Source: Parasphingorhabdus sp. SCSIO 66989 | GTDB lineage: Bacteria > Pseudomonadota > Alphaproteobacteria > Sphingomonadales > Sphingomonadaceae | DNA: 64,000 nucleotides | Direction: 5' to 3' | Assembly: GCF_032852305.1 (NCBI RefSeq) | Contig: NZ_CP136594.1 | Span: 3,165,168 to 3,229,167 of the forward strand | Shown here: piece after piece, positions 9,363 to 18,670 of the stretch | Numbering within the stretch: position 1 is the first letter of the stretch | Layout: every line of letters starts with the position of its first letter | Program-made: the position numbers and the translations under genes | Notes under the pieces: model-generated | Database searches by the model: none | Told to the model about the DNA's origin: nothing | The model's input: only the letters and a program-made list of their open reading frames with translations

Positions 9363-10805
9363 TCAAGCGTCAGCGATAGCAGTCTCTGGGGCTTCCATGA
9401 TTTGCTCCGCAGCCGCCACATCCTCCGGCTCCACCGCATCAGCCAACCAGCGGTCCATGACCGCGCAGGCGGTCAGGTCCCCCGCGACATTGACGCTGGT
9501 GCGGCACATGTCGAGCAGGCGGTCGACGCCGAGCAGGATGGCGATGCCTTCTGGTGGCAGGCCGATGGATTGGAGGATGCCGCCAAGAATTACGATTCCG
9601 ACCCCCGGCGTACTCGGGCTACCGATAGAAGCACCGACCACGGTGACAGTGAGCAGCGCAAAGGTCGCGATATCGAGTTCAACGCCGTAAAGCTGGGTCA
9701 GGAACAGTGCGGCGACCACCTGATAGAGCGCGGTGCCGTCCATATTTACCGTTGCACCGAGCGGGATGATGAAACGGGCGATAGCACGGCGCACACGCAG
9801 TTTCTCGGTGGCAATGCGCATGGATAGCGGCATGGTGGCGGCCGAGCTGGAGGTGGCAAAGGCGAGCAATTGCGCATCGGCAATGGCGGGGAAGAATTGG
9901 CGAGGGTCGCGGCGGGCAAAGACCGTCACGATCAGGCCATAGACGCAGAGCAGCAGCGCCAGCCCGCCGAGTACGGTGATGATATAGGCCGACATGCCGA
10001 ACAGCGCGGTGATACCGACACGCATCACAAAATCACCGATCAGGCCAAACACCGCCAGCGGCGCAAGCAGCATTGCCCAGCCGACAATTTTGAGCACAAT
10101 ATCCTGTAGCGATTGCAAAACCGCCTGCATCGGTGCCGCGCGTTTCTCGCCGATGGCCAGCATCGCCAGTCCCAAGAACACCGAGGCGATGACGATTTGC
10201 AGCATATTCTCATAGAGCTGCGCCTCGGCGAGATTGCTGGGGATCATCGCCGCGATCTGTTCGGCAACGCTCGGCGCTTCTTCCTGAAGCTCCTGCGGCA
10301 CGATAGCAGCGGCGGTCGGGATATCTCCTGCAAGCGAGGTCAATTCAATATAGCTGCCCGGCTGGATCACCGTCGCCATGGCAACGCCGATCAGCACAGC
10401 AAAGGTCGTCGTCGCGACAAAATAGGGGATGATGCGCAGCGCCACTTTGCGAAGGAAGTCAGGGTCGCCAGAGCCGACGATACCCAGCGCAATCGACGAC
10501 ATGATCAAGGGCGTCACGATCATCTGGATCATATTGAGAAACAGGCTGCCGGGCAGGCGCAGCCAATCGCCCCAATATTCCGCCTGCGCCGGCGTAATCG
10601 CAAAGCGGCTATCACCCACCGGGCTGAGCGCCAGCCCGAGGATGATCCCGAGCACCATGGCGACAATAATCTGCGCCCATAATTTTGTCTGGATCAGCCG
10701 ATGAATACTGGCGAGGCGCATCCGGTAGAGCTCCGTCACCTCATCGGGCAACAGCCTTTCGGGACGCGATAGATTGGGACGGGGACTATCTGGACTCTGG
10801 GTCAT
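9363..10805 (-). CDS. Dicarboxylate/amino acid:cation symporter (DAACS family)
   Basis: This is a 480-residue inner-membrane secondary transporter of the glutamate/dicarboxylate symporter family. It shows the serine-rich re-entrant loop (FATSSSAATMPLS), the NMDGTALY motif that binds the coupling cation, the second hairpin IGSPSTPGVG, and the substrate-contacting DRLLDMCRTSVNV segment with the Arg and Asn seen in GltP/DctA-type carriers. I start at 10805 because AAAGG lies about nine bases upstream; an in-frame codon at 10865 would add 20 residues. The gene is monocistronic in appearance. Dicarboxylates versus acidic amino acids cannot be distinguished. Confidence 0.9.
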   Translation of the reverse strand: MTQSPDSPRPNLSRPERLLPDEVTELYRMRLASIHRLIQTKLWAQIIVAMVLGIILGLALSPVGDSRFAITPAQAEYWGDWLRLPGSLFLNMIQMIVTPLIMSSIALGIVGSGDPDFLRKVALRIIPYFVATTTFAVLIGVAMATVIQPGSYIELTSLAGDIPTAAAIVPQELQEEAPSVAEQIAAMIPSNLAEAQLYENMLQIVIASVFLGLAMLAIGEKRAAPMQAVLQSLQDIVLKIVGWAMLLAPLAVFGLIGDFVMRVGITALFGMSAYIITVLGGLALLLCVYGLIVTVFARRDPRQFFPAIADAQLLAFATSSSAATMPLSMRIATEKLRVRRAIARFIIPLGATVNMDGTALYQVVAALFLTQLYGVELDIATFALLTVTVVGASIGSPSTPGVGIVILGGILQSIGLPPEGIAILLGVDRLLDMCRTSVNVAGDLTACAVMDRWLADAVEPEDVAAAEQIMEAPETAIADA

Positions 10806-10961
10806 AGCGTTGCGCCTTTGCGATCCTGTCCCCTGGGCCTTGGCCCGTGCGGGAATCGATAGCAAAACTACAGCGCGCTGACCATGAGAAAGCGATTACT
10901 GAACGCAATTAGGTATAGCGTTCAATCCGGCTGGTAGAGGTTTCGCGGGTTGGCCCTAAGG

Positions 10962-13397
10962 CTAGCTGGTGGACGCACTCAACGTCAGCACCGATTGGGT
11001 ATTCTCCTCAATCGCCTTGTCGCTGAACCACCAATAGATTTGTGCATCCTTATCGGTCCAATCGGTGATTTGGTCGGCGAGATGGGGGTGGAATGTCCGG
11101 CCCACCGCACCACCCGGCAAGACGGCACGGACCTTGTCCGGGTCATTCAGGTCCGCTGTCATCCGCAAGGAGGCGAACCATTGCGAGTCAAAGGGCTTCT
11201 CATAAGGATAGAGCGCCCGCAAAATCGTCTCGCCGGAACCGGGCATTGCGACATCGCGATTGCCGGTGAGTGACCCGACCCAGCCATCAAGCCTGAGCGG
11301 ACCTGTGAAGCCGATCTTGCGCACATCGCCCCAGCGCCAATTCTCTATATTGTCGCCATAGTCGCTCGCCAATCGCTCTTGTGCCGCGCGTCCGGCGCGG
11401 CGGATCATATCGGCGAGGTTTTCCGTTTCCGGGGTGCGGGTGTCGTCGAACCAGGGCGATGTTCCCTCCCGCACCATGGCATCAAAGCGCTCCTGCCAGA
11501 CATACCAGTTGGAGAGATAGGCGGTCACCGCTTCGGGTCCGAGTTCATCCTCATAGGTCAGCCGGGCGAGATGGCGCATAACCTCCTGAAACAGGGTTGG
11601 CCCCACTTCGCCCAGATCATCCCGGTGATTCCAATCCTGCAGCGTCTGTCCGATCTGCTGAATGTCGGCATCCTCGTCTTCCAGCAGAGCAGCCGCCATG
11701 ATCGGGGCAATATCGCGCGCAAAGACATTCAGCGTGTCATATTGCGCCGCCCAGGACTCCTCGGCGTTGATCGTCGGCTTGTCGTTGAAAATCTCCGACA
11801 TCCGGCGATAGCGATAGGATGGCGATGCATAGCTTGTGTAGACATAAGGATAGTCCGCAGGTGCGGTGAAATGATTGGCTGTGCCGGTCCAGCCGCGCTC
11901 GGGATCAATCTCGCCGGGCATTTCCGCTGCCGGGATGCGCCCGCCCCAATTGTCCTCGCCATCGACTACAGGGAACGGCGCCATGCCATCACCGCGCAAC
12001 CGTATTGGCGCGACCCCGCTGGCGCGGCGACCAATGCGCCCGGTAACATCGCCAACGACAAAATTGAGCGACACCATATGTGCCAAGCCGATCGCGTCGA
12101 GTGCTTCTTCAACGCTGGTGGCCGCCATCAGCGCATCGAGACCCAGTTCTCCGTCCATATATTCGGCAGATGCCCAGCGCATGGTGAGTACCGCGCCGTC
12201 GCCCTTTTCAGGATCATGATCGGTAATCACCGGGCCGCGCCGGGTTAGCCTGATAGCCAGCTTTTCCTCCCTGATGCCATTTTCGGCGGCATCATCCTTG
12301 ATCCGGATGGTTTCGGACAAGGTCTCGAAAGGCAGTGACTGATCGCCTTCCATATAATTGTCAGGATTGTCGGGATCGATAGTCTCGACATAGAGGTCGA
12401 CCGCATCAGCATAAGCATTGGTCACGCCAAAGGCGATATGGTCATTACGTCCGATGACCACACCCGGAAGGCCTGCGCTGACGCCGACAACCCGTACCTC
12501 AGGGGTGATCAGCGCAACAGGATGCCATGATCCGGGCAGGTTGCGGCTGTCGAGATGCGGGTCATTGGTGACCACGGCGGCTGGGGTGCCACTTTTGGCA
12601 CCGCTCATCGCCCAGTTGTTACTGCCGCCATGGCCCTGCTGGCGCCAGCCGCCTCTGGTCCATGCAGCGGGAGCACCTGTTTTGCTTGCCCAGCGGGACA
12701 GCGTAGCTGCTGTCTCTTCTTCGGCAGGCGCAGCTTCAGGGTTATCAGGATTGACGACAATCGGCGCGATTTCCTGAAACTTCTCTTCACCAATGGCCTG
12801 GATGACCTGATGCGCGATCAGCTCGGCATCAAAATTGGCGGCGCTGCCCCAGCCCATGAAGAAGGTGACCGCAAGCAGATCCTCTACGGTCCACACCTCC
12901 GGTTCAAAACCAGCAAGCGAGAAAGCCATCGGATGGGTATCCGCATGGTCGGTAATATAGCTATTGAGACCCTCGACATAGGGTGTGAGGCTGCGAAGGG
13001 CATTGGGGGAAAGCAATTCCATCTGCCGCTCGGCGATACGGCGAAAGCCGATAACACGCGCCTCCTTGTCAAGATTGACAATGGCGTCATCCGCGCCCGC
13101 GCCAAACACTTCCGAAAGACGTCCCGATGCTGCTCTTTTTGCCGCCTCCAGCTGGAACAAGCGATCCTGCCCGGCGACAAAGCCCTGCGCACGGAGAGCA
13201 TCTTCCATGCTCTCGGCATAGATATAGGGCATGGCCTTTTCATCGCGCACGACGCGCACTGGACCCTGCAGGCCGGGCAGTGCGAGCTCTCCATCGGTCT
13301 GTCGATCATTGAGTGATGGTAGGAGGAACCATGTCGCGGCGAGGCCGATAACGGCAATCACCAACAATCCGATCACTATTCTAACGATAAGGCGCAC
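10962..13397 (-). CDS. Penicillin acylase family protein (N-terminal-nucleophile amidohydrolase)
   Basis: This is an 811-residue precursor of a periplasmic Ntn hydrolase. A hydrophobic segment (about 4-27) exports or anchors it. The alpha chain begins with LPGLQGPVRVVRDE and PYIYAES-EDALRAQGF-AGQDRLFQLE, the classic signature. After a linker, GHGGSNNWAM places the autocatalytic nucleophile at Ser259, so cleavage before it would make an alpha chain of ~258 and a beta chain of ~553 residues. TNDPHLD and RRGPVI match the beta chain. Family members hydrolyse penicillins, cephalosporins or acyl-homoserine lactones; the AHL activity (quorum quenching) is possible but not shown. Confidence 0.92.
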   Translation of the reverse strand: MRLIVRIVIGLLVIAVIGLAATWFLLPSLNDRQTDGELALPGLQGPVRVVRDEKAMPYIYAESMEDALRAQGFVAGQDRLFQLEAAKRAASGRLSEVFGAGADDAIVNLDKEARVIGFRRIAERQMELLSPNALRSLTPYVEGLNSYITDHADTHPMAFSLAGFEPEVWTVEDLLAVTFFMGWGSAANFDAELIAHQVIQAIGEEKFQEIAPIVVNPDNPEAAPAEEETAATLSRWASKTGAPAAWTRGGWRQQGHGGSNNWAMSGAKSGTPAAVVTNDPHLDSRNLPGSWHPVALITPEVRVVGVSAGLPGVVIGRNDHIAFGVTNAYADAVDLYVETIDPDNPDNYMEGDQSLPFETLSETIRIKDDAAENGIREEKLAIRLTRRGPVITDHDPEKGDGAVLTMRWASAEYMDGELGLDALMAATSVEEALDAIGLAHMVSLNFVVGDVTGRIGRRASGVAPIRLRGDGMAPFPVVDGEDNWGGRIPAAEMPGEIDPERGWTGTANHFTAPADYPYVYTSYASPSYRYRRMSEIFNDKPTINAEESWAAQYDTLNVFARDIAPIMAAALLEDEDADIQQIGQTLQDWNHRDDLGEVGPTLFQEVMRHLARLTYEDELGPEAVTAYLSNWYVWQERFDAMVREGTSPWFDDTRTPETENLADMIRRAGRAAQERLASDYGDNIENWRWGDVRKIGFTGPLRLDGWVGSLTGNRDVAMPGSGETILRALYPYEKPFDSQWFASLRMTADLNDPDKVRAVLPGGAVGRTFHPHLADQITDWTDKDAQIYWWFSDKAIEENTQSVLTLSASTS

Positions 13398-13476
13398 ACG
13401 CCCTCCCCTTGGCTTATTGGTCTATTTTTTTTGGGGAGCTTAACGTGATCTCTCACTTTTGTAAGAGGTATTCGCC

Positions 13477-14904
13477 TTACAAACGCTCCAGCCGCACTTT
13501 CAGGCCATCGCGCGGTTGCGGGATGGGCCAATATTGAAAGTCGGGATCATAGCCCGGCTCGGTGACGATGCGGTTGGTGGTCAGGATTTCGTGCATCAAA
13601 ATCTTGATCTGCATATAGGCGAAATGGAGGCCAAGGCACATATGCGCGCCGCCGCCAAAGGGCACCCAAGCGAATTTGTGCCGCTCGCGCACCTGTTCCG
13701 GGGTGAAGCGCATCGGATCAAAGCGCTCGGGATCGGGCCAATGCTCTTCCATCTTGTGGACTGCACCGGCGCTGATGCCAACCGATGTGCCCGCGGGGAC
13801 CTTATACCCCATAAACTCAAAATCCTTGACCGCACGGCGGGGAGTAGAAGGCACGGGCGGGATCAGCCGCAGCGATTCCTTAAACGCCATTTCGGTCAAT
13901 TCCATCTTGGCGAGATCATCAAATGTCAGCTGGCCATTGGGCGCGACTTCGAGACATTCCTCACGCAGCTTTTCCTGCCATTCAGGATGCTGGCCGAGCA
14001 GCATCACCAGCGATGTCGCCGAAGAGGTGATGGTGTCATGCGCCGCCATCATCAGAAAGTTCATATGATCGACAACTTCATCCTCGGCGAGCAGCGAGCC
14101 ATCATCATGCGTCGCACGGCAGAACTGGCTGAACATATCCGGTCCCTGCTGCTCGCGCCGCTGGCGCACCTGGGGGGTGAAATATTCGGTAAGATATTTG
14201 CGACCGGCAACACCGCGCGCCATTTTGGTGAATGGCCATGGTCGTCGGGCGACGCCAACCGATGCCTGTACCATATCGACAAAGGCGGTGTTAATCCTGT
14301 CCGCTTCCGGCCCCCAGGGAATACCAAGAAAACTGGTCGCCGCGAGATCGAGCGTCAGCTTCTTGATTTCAGGATAGAAGAGAATGTCCTTGCCCGACCA
14401 TGTCTTGACCCGTTCGGAAATACCCTCGCCCAGCTTTTCAGCATAATGGCGCATCGGCCCCGGCTTGAAGGCAATGGAAAGCGCTTTGCGATCAGCGCGG
14501 TGATGGTCAAAATCCATCAGCATCAGGCCGCGCGGGAATAGCAGGTTGAGCACCGGCCCCCAGCCCTGCTCCGAGGAGAAGGTCTTGTTGCGGTCAAACA
14601 GCACCAGTTCATTGGCATCCGCCCCGACCAGCGCCACCTGTTTACGGCCAAATTGCCGGGTGCGATAGATCGGCCCATAGGTGTCGTACATCTTCCAGCC
14701 AAAGGCGCGCGGATCTCTGAGCGCGGTAAAGGTGTGGCCGATAATCGGCGGGCCATAGTCACCGGGCAGATGGTCAACACCGCCTTCCGGCATACGCACC
14801 CAATGCGGGTTTTCGCTATCGGTAAAGCCGGGATTGGCGGACATGCGATTTGGCGCCGCACGCGCAGCTTTCTCTTGAGCAATATCTGCAACCACCGTCG
14901 CCAT
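13477..14904 (-). CDS. Cytochrome P450
   Basis: This is a 475-residue soluble haem monooxygenase. The I-helix AAHDTITSS carries the oxygen-activating acid/Thr pair, ESLRLIPPVPSTPR is the K-helix ExxR, and FGGGAHMCLG supplies the haem-thiolate Cys423. The sequence resembles the CYP branch with a CYP51/CYP120-like haem loop, but I would not assign a CYP number. No ferredoxin or reductase gene adjoins it, so electrons must come from elsewhere. A perfect dyad lies 46 bases upstream of the start (14950-14965), suggesting repression by a TetR-type protein. Substrate (terpenoid, fatty acid or steroid) is unknown. Confidence 0.93.
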   Translation of the reverse strand: MATVVADIAQEKAARAAPNRMSANPGFTDSENPHWVRMPEGGVDHLPGDYGPPIIGHTFTALRDPRAFGWKMYDTYGPIYRTRQFGRKQVALVGADANELVLFDRNKTFSSEQGWGPVLNLLFPRGLMLMDFDHHRADRKALSIAFKPGPMRHYAEKLGEGISERVKTWSGKDILFYPEIKKLTLDLAATSFLGIPWGPEADRINTAFVDMVQASVGVARRPWPFTKMARGVAGRKYLTEYFTPQVRQRREQQGPDMFSQFCRATHDDGSLLAEDEVVDHMNFLMMAAHDTITSSATSLVMLLGQHPEWQEKLREECLEVAPNGQLTFDDLAKMELTEMAFKESLRLIPPVPSTPRRAVKDFEFMGYKVPAGTSVGISAGAVHKMEEHWPDPERFDPMRFTPEQVRERHKFAWVPFGGGAHMCLGLHFAYMQIKILMHEILTTNRIVTEPGYDPDFQYWPIPQPRDGLKVRLERL

Positions 14905-14949
14905 CGCGTTTCTCTCCCTACGGTCGGCATAGTCTTGCCGACACTGTTA

Positions 14950-14965
14950 TTAATCGAACGATTAA
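14950..14965. promoter_or_regulatory. Perfect dyad TTAATCG-N2-CGATTAA upstream of the P450 gene
   Basis: A 16-bp dyad with two 7-bp perfect half sites sits 46-61 bases before the P450 start codon. Its size and symmetry fit a TetR-family operator. No regulator gene is adjacent; the rest of 14905-15173 shows nothing else I can support. Confidence 0.45.
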
Positions 14966-15173
14966 ATATCCTATGAACATAGGTGTTAGCAAGAGATTTG
15001 CCGATCAGATTATCGAGGCGTTCGACAAGCAGCCGATGATAGGCGGAGCCAATGCCTTACCGTGGCATAAATCAATGAAAAACCAGTGATTAGCGCCAAA
15101 GGCTGACTCTATCATTCATCCGCAATTCAATCACTTTCCTCTAACTCTAACGATGGAACGAGAGGAGTATAGG

Positions 15174-16103
15174 ATGAAACGAGAAAGCTGGAATAGAGTA
15201 AAAGCATTCTGCATAGCCGGACTTGCTGGTCTCACCCTTTCCGGCTGTGTCGGCTTTGGGGCCGGCTTCGGCGGAGGCTTTGGTGGCGGCGCGGTCGTCA
15301 ACGACTTCGCCTACTATGATGGCTTTTGCGATCCCTATAACCCCTATGATGTCTATAATGACTGCGACTTCCGCAACGGCTTTGGCAATATCGGTTTTGC
15401 CGGTGGCCATTTTAACAACTTTTTCTACCCCGGTTACGGCCTGTTCGTCTTTGACCAGCGCGGTCGGCGGTTCAACATGCCGCCGGGCCACAGGCGCCAC
15501 TGGGCACGCGAACGCTATCGCTATCGCCAGGGCTTTCTCGGTCGCAACGTAGATCGCTTCCAAAGAGCCGAAAGGCGCGAACGCCTTGCCGAAAGGCGGG
15601 CGCGCAATGACGCGCTGACACCGGCAGAACGCGCTGAACGGCGCGAGCGCAGAGCGGAGCGACGCGCGCGCAATGCCGATCTAACGCCTGCTGAACGTGC
15701 AGAACGGCGTGAACGTCGTGAGGCGCGGCGCAATGATCCTGACTATCGCCGCGGCAATGGCAATCGCAACCGCAACGACCGTCGCGGACGGCGTGGCAAT
15801 CGTGCCAATGATGGCGGGAATGGCAGCGCTGCAGCTGTCGCGCCGCGACGCGGCCGCAATGTGACAAGTGTGCGCGATCGCCCGCATCGGGCCGCAGGGC
15901 AGCGCCGCGCTAATCCAAGCCGCCAGGCACGACCCAACCGTCAGGCGAGACCTAACCGGCAGGCGCGGCCCAATCGCCAAGCTCGTCAAACGCGTCAGGC
16001 AAGGCCCAATCGCAGCGCGCCGCGTACCAGGACATTCCGGTCAGATCGACCGCGTATGTCACCACGTGGTCGGACACAGCGCAGCACGACCAGCATTGAC
16101 TGA
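15174..16103 (+). CDS. Arginine-rich repeat lipoprotein
   Basis: This is a 309-residue protein. The ATG at 15174 has GAGGAG about seven bases upstream. Residues 1-25 are a lipoprotein signal ending in a lipobox (LTLSGC), so the mature protein starts at Cys25. A Gly/Phe/Tyr/Asn-rich stretch follows (about 26-95). The rest is extremely basic: two copies of LTPAERAERRERR-type heptad-like repeats (about 145-185), an Asn/Arg/Gly-rich tract, then about five copies of QARPNR near 250-285. A net charge this positive on an envelope lipoprotein suggests binding to LPS, teichoic-like polymers or nucleic acid (inference). No family recognised. Confidence 0.75.
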   Translation: MKRESWNRVKAFCIAGLAGLTLSGCVGFGAGFGGGFGGGAVVNDFAYYDGFCDPYNPYDVYNDCDFRNGFGNIGFAGGHFNNFFYPGYGLFVFDQRGRRFNMPPGHRRHWARERYRYRQGFLGRNVDRFQRAERRERLAERRARNDALTPAERAERRERRAERRARNADLTPAERAERRERREARRNDPDYRRGNGNRNRNDRRGRRGNRANDGGNGSAAAVAPRRGRNVTSVRDRPHRAAGQRRANPSRQARPNRQARPNRQARPNRQARQTRQARPNRSAPRTRTFRSDRPRMSPRGRTQRSTTSID

Positions 16104-16323
16104 TCCTATGAGAACACTTGGCGCTGGCACTGCGCGAAGCACCATAGTGACTAAAGTTTAGGAGCTGTGGAAGTATGGTTTGCTTTTTCAGCCTGTTCGA
16201 CAAGCCTGCCCGTTCTCACCGATCATAGGCGGAGATTAATCTTTTTCTGCAATAGCCGTTAGGAGACAAACAACTAAGCATCGCCTATAAACCGGCTTAG
16301 CTTCTGAGCATTTGCGGGATCAC

Positions 16324-17391
16324 GTGACCAAAATTCGCCTTTCCATCATTGATCAATCGCTCAGAAGCGGTGATGCACCTGCCAGTGAGGCATTTGCAGA
16401 CAGTATAGCGGTTGCGCGATTGGCTGATCGGCTTGGCTATTACCGCTATTGGGTCTCAGAGCACCACGCCAATCCATCAATCTGTGGCAGCGTGCCGGAA
16501 CTCTTGCTGACCGCGATTGGTGCACAGACCGGTCATATACGCCTCGGCACCGGCGGGATCATGCTGCCGCATTACAGCGCCTATCGTGTCGCCGAGATCG
16601 TTTCGACACTGAGCAATCTCTATCCGGGGCGAATTGATGCCGGGCTTGGTCGTGCGCCGGGTGGTGATGTTGCCGTCTCCTATGCGCTGGCACAGGACCG
16701 TCGACCGCAATTTGAGAAATTCGCCGAGAGTCTGCAGATATTGCGTGGTTATCTGCAAGGCGAAATCCAACACCCCATGCTGGTACCCGAACCGGTTACG
16801 CCTATACCCCTTCACATATTAGGCACCAGCCCACACAGCGCGGTGCTGGCCGGACAAATGGGCATGCCTTATGCCATTGGCCGATTCATCAATCCGCAGG
16901 CCGGGAGCGATCTTGCCGCGCGCTATCGGGACCATTTCGTTCCAGCCCATCCCGATGCTCAGCCGCATGTTATTCTGGCGACAACGGCTTTGGCAGCAGA
17001 GGACAGCGAGCGTGCCGAGCTGCTGCGCAAGAATGTCTATGTCAATTTCGTCCATATGCTGCTCAAAAGCGATGGCAAAGGCTTGCGACCGCCAGAGGAC
17101 ACGCAGGACTATAGCTTTGATGAGGCCGAAGCGTTGGCGGTTGGACGACAGGCGCGAATTGCCGCCTTTGGCACAGGTGAAGAGGTGGTCGAAAAGCTCC
17201 ATGCGATGGCGCAAGATTTCACCGCAGATGAGATTATGTTCACGTGCAACACATATCATCTTGCCGACCGTCTCGCTTCGCTGCAGCTGATTGCCGAGGC
17301 AGCGGGCATGGACGGCACCGCCAATGGCGGCAACACTGGACGGCTGTTTGACCGACAAAGGCCCGATGCCGCGCCAACAACGCTTGCATAA
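16324..17391 (+). CDS. LLM-class flavin-dependent oxidoreductase (luciferase-like)
   Basis: This is a ~355-residue member of the bacterial luciferase-like monooxygenase superfamily that uses reduced FMN or F420. It shows LSIIDQS at the N-terminus, YWVSEHHANPSICGSVPELL, IRLGTGGIMLPHYSAYRVAE and YPGRIDAGLGRAPGGD, the typical order for the MsnO8-like subgroup. The start is uncertain: GTG at 16324 gives the usual MTKIRLSIIDQS; an in-frame TTG at 16312 would add four residues. No ATG is available. It stands alone; the substrate is not predictable. Confidence 0.85.
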   Translation: MTKIRLSIIDQSLRSGDAPASEAFADSIAVARLADRLGYYRYWVSEHHANPSICGSVPELLLTAIGAQTGHIRLGTGGIMLPHYSAYRVAEIVSTLSNLYPGRIDAGLGRAPGGDVAVSYALAQDRRPQFEKFAESLQILRGYLQGEIQHPMLVPEPVTPIPLHILGTSPHSAVLAGQMGMPYAIGRFINPQAGSDLAARYRDHFVPAHPDAQPHVILATTALAAEDSERAELLRKNVYVNFVHMLLKSDGKGLRPPEDTQDYSFDEAEALAVGRQARIAAFGTGEEVVEKLHAMAQDFTADEIMFTCNTYHLADRLASLQLIAEAAGMDGTANGGNTGRLFDRQRPDAAPTTLA

Positions 17392-17417
17392 ACTAGCGTG
17401 CTCTGACAGGCAGCATC

Positions 17418-18215
17418 ATGGCTGTCCGCAATCCCAATTTCGATAAAAGACGCGATACCCTTGAGTCCGAGGCCGGGTATGACAGCCCGTTGCAGGTGCT
17501 GTTTCTCGACGGCGAGGCGCTGGTGGTGGATAAACCGGCGGGCATGCCGGTAACGCCGACCAAATCGGGCGAAGTGGGTGTCGAATGGCTGGCGCATGAT
17601 ATGCGCTTCGGCTTCAAACGTCCTCCTTTGGCCGTCCATCGACTTGACCGCGATACTTCGGGATGCCTGTTAATGGCGCGCAATAGTGGCGCGCTAAAAC
17701 GCTTTGGCAGTGCCTTTGCCGAGCGGGAGGTGCATAAAGTTTATCTTGGCATTGTGGCGGGCGCACCCGAAGATGAAGCAGGCGAGATTGCCATGCCGCT
17801 CGACAAGACCAGCACCGAGGCTCTGGGCTGGTGGATGCATCCCGACCGCAATGGCAAGGCCGCGATAACCCGGTGGCGGGTGATAGCGCAGCATGACGGT
17901 CATAGCCTGATCGCCTTTGTACCGATTACCGGGCGCACACATCAGATCCGCGCCCATGCCTATTTTGCGCTCGGCCTGCCGCTGCTGCATGATCCGGTCT
18001 ATCGTGCTGGCCGCAGCGCCAAGCCCGCTGACAGCAAAGGCGATACGCGGACCATGCTGCACAGCTGGCATTTGGAGTTTGCGCGCTCTGGCAAGAACGA
18101 TGTGTATGCCACTGCGCCACTGCCCCGTGATTTCGTCAATCTGGGCTTTGAAGATGACTGTGTTGCGCCGTCGCTATTGGCTGAGTTGCTTGCCGAGCCG
18201 AAAGACCATGGCTGA
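17418..18215 (+). CDS. RNA pseudouridine synthase, RluA family
   Basis: This is a 265-residue enzyme that isomerises uridine in rRNA or tRNA. The catalytic block VHRLDRDTSGCLLMAR contains the invariant Asp; LVVDKPAGMPV and ITGRTHQIRAH are the other RluA-family motifs. There is no N-terminal S4 domain, as in the short RluA/TruC-like members. The start ATG at 17418 has AGG eight bases upstream. Its stop overlaps the arfB start by 8 bases, so the two are coupled. The exact target position is not assignable from sequence. Confidence 0.9.
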   Translation: MAVRNPNFDKRRDTLESEAGYDSPLQVLFLDGEALVVDKPAGMPVTPTKSGEVGVEWLAHDMRFGFKRPPLAVHRLDRDTSGCLLMARNSGALKRFGSAFAEREVHKVYLGIVAGAPEDEAGEIAMPLDKTSTEALGWWMHPDRNGKAAITRWRVIAQHDGHSLIAFVPITGRTHQIRAHAYFALGLPLLHDPVYRAGRSAKPADSKGDTRTMLHSWHLEFARSGKNDVYATAPLPRDFVNLGFEDDCVAPSLLAELLAEPKDHG

Positions 18216-18630
18216 ACGCTGGCAGGACATTTGGGAGACCATTCCCGCTGATGCGGTCAGCGAGCAGTTTATCACCGCATCTGGCCCTGGCGGTCAGAAT
18301 GTCAACAAGGTAGCGACTGCCGCGCAGCTGCGGATCAATGTCTTCAGGCTTGAACTCGCTCCGCCAGTCTATGCCCGGCTGAAATCATTGGGTAGCGCCT
18401 ATCTCACCAATTCCGGAGAGATGGTGATCACCGCCAAGCGCCATCGCACCCAGGCCGCTAATCGTCTTGATGCGCGCGAGCGTTTTGTGAGCCTGTTGCA
18501 AAAGGCGCGCACCCTGCCCGCGAAGCGCAAGAAGAGCCGTCTCAATCGTGTTGGCAAGACAAAACGGCTTCAGGGCAAGAAAATCCGCAGCGCCGTCAAG
18601 AAGAGCCGCGGCAGGGTGCGGCCCGAATAG
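18208..18630 (+). CDS. arfB: Alternative ribosome-rescue factor / peptidyl-tRNA hydrolase ArfB
   Basis: This is a 140-residue release-factor-like hydrolase that frees stalled ribosomes from truncated mRNA. The GGQ catalytic motif is at residues 28-30 within ITASGPGGQNVNKV. The C-terminal tail (about 105-140) is rich in Lys/Arg, as needed to occupy the empty mRNA channel. The ATG at 18208 lies inside the end of the pseudouridine synthase gene. The length equals the family norm (about 140). It forms a compact RNA-maintenance operon with its upstream neighbour. Confidence 0.93.
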   Translation: MAERWQDIWETIPADAVSEQFITASGPGGQNVNKVATAAQLRINVFRLELAPPVYARLKSLGSAYLTNSGEMVITAKRHRTQAANRLDARERFVSLLQKARTLPAKRKKSRLNRVGKTKRLQGKKIRSAVKKSRGRVRPE

Positions 18631-18670
18631 GCATCTGGCGATAAAGCAACCCAGTCTCTATATCCACTGC

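Noticed and set aside
10900..10924. TGAACGC-N11-GCGTTCA stem after the penicillin acylase gene as terminator
   Set aside because: The stem is short with an 11-base loop and no U-tract; kept out of the feature list.
10950..14541. Long plus-strand frames opposite the penicillin acylase and P450 genes
   Set aside because: They mirror the codon pattern of the true genes and contain no domain or start signal.
15560..16000. Regular DNA repeats suggesting a CRISPR or tandem array
   Set aside because: The units are in frame and encode Ala-Glu-Arg or Gln-Ala-Arg-Pro-Asn repeats of the lipoprotein; there are no unique spacers of constant size.
16173..16226. 17-codon frame after AGGAG downstream of the Arg-rich lipoprotein
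   Set aside because: Too short and without family support; cannot be separated from chance.
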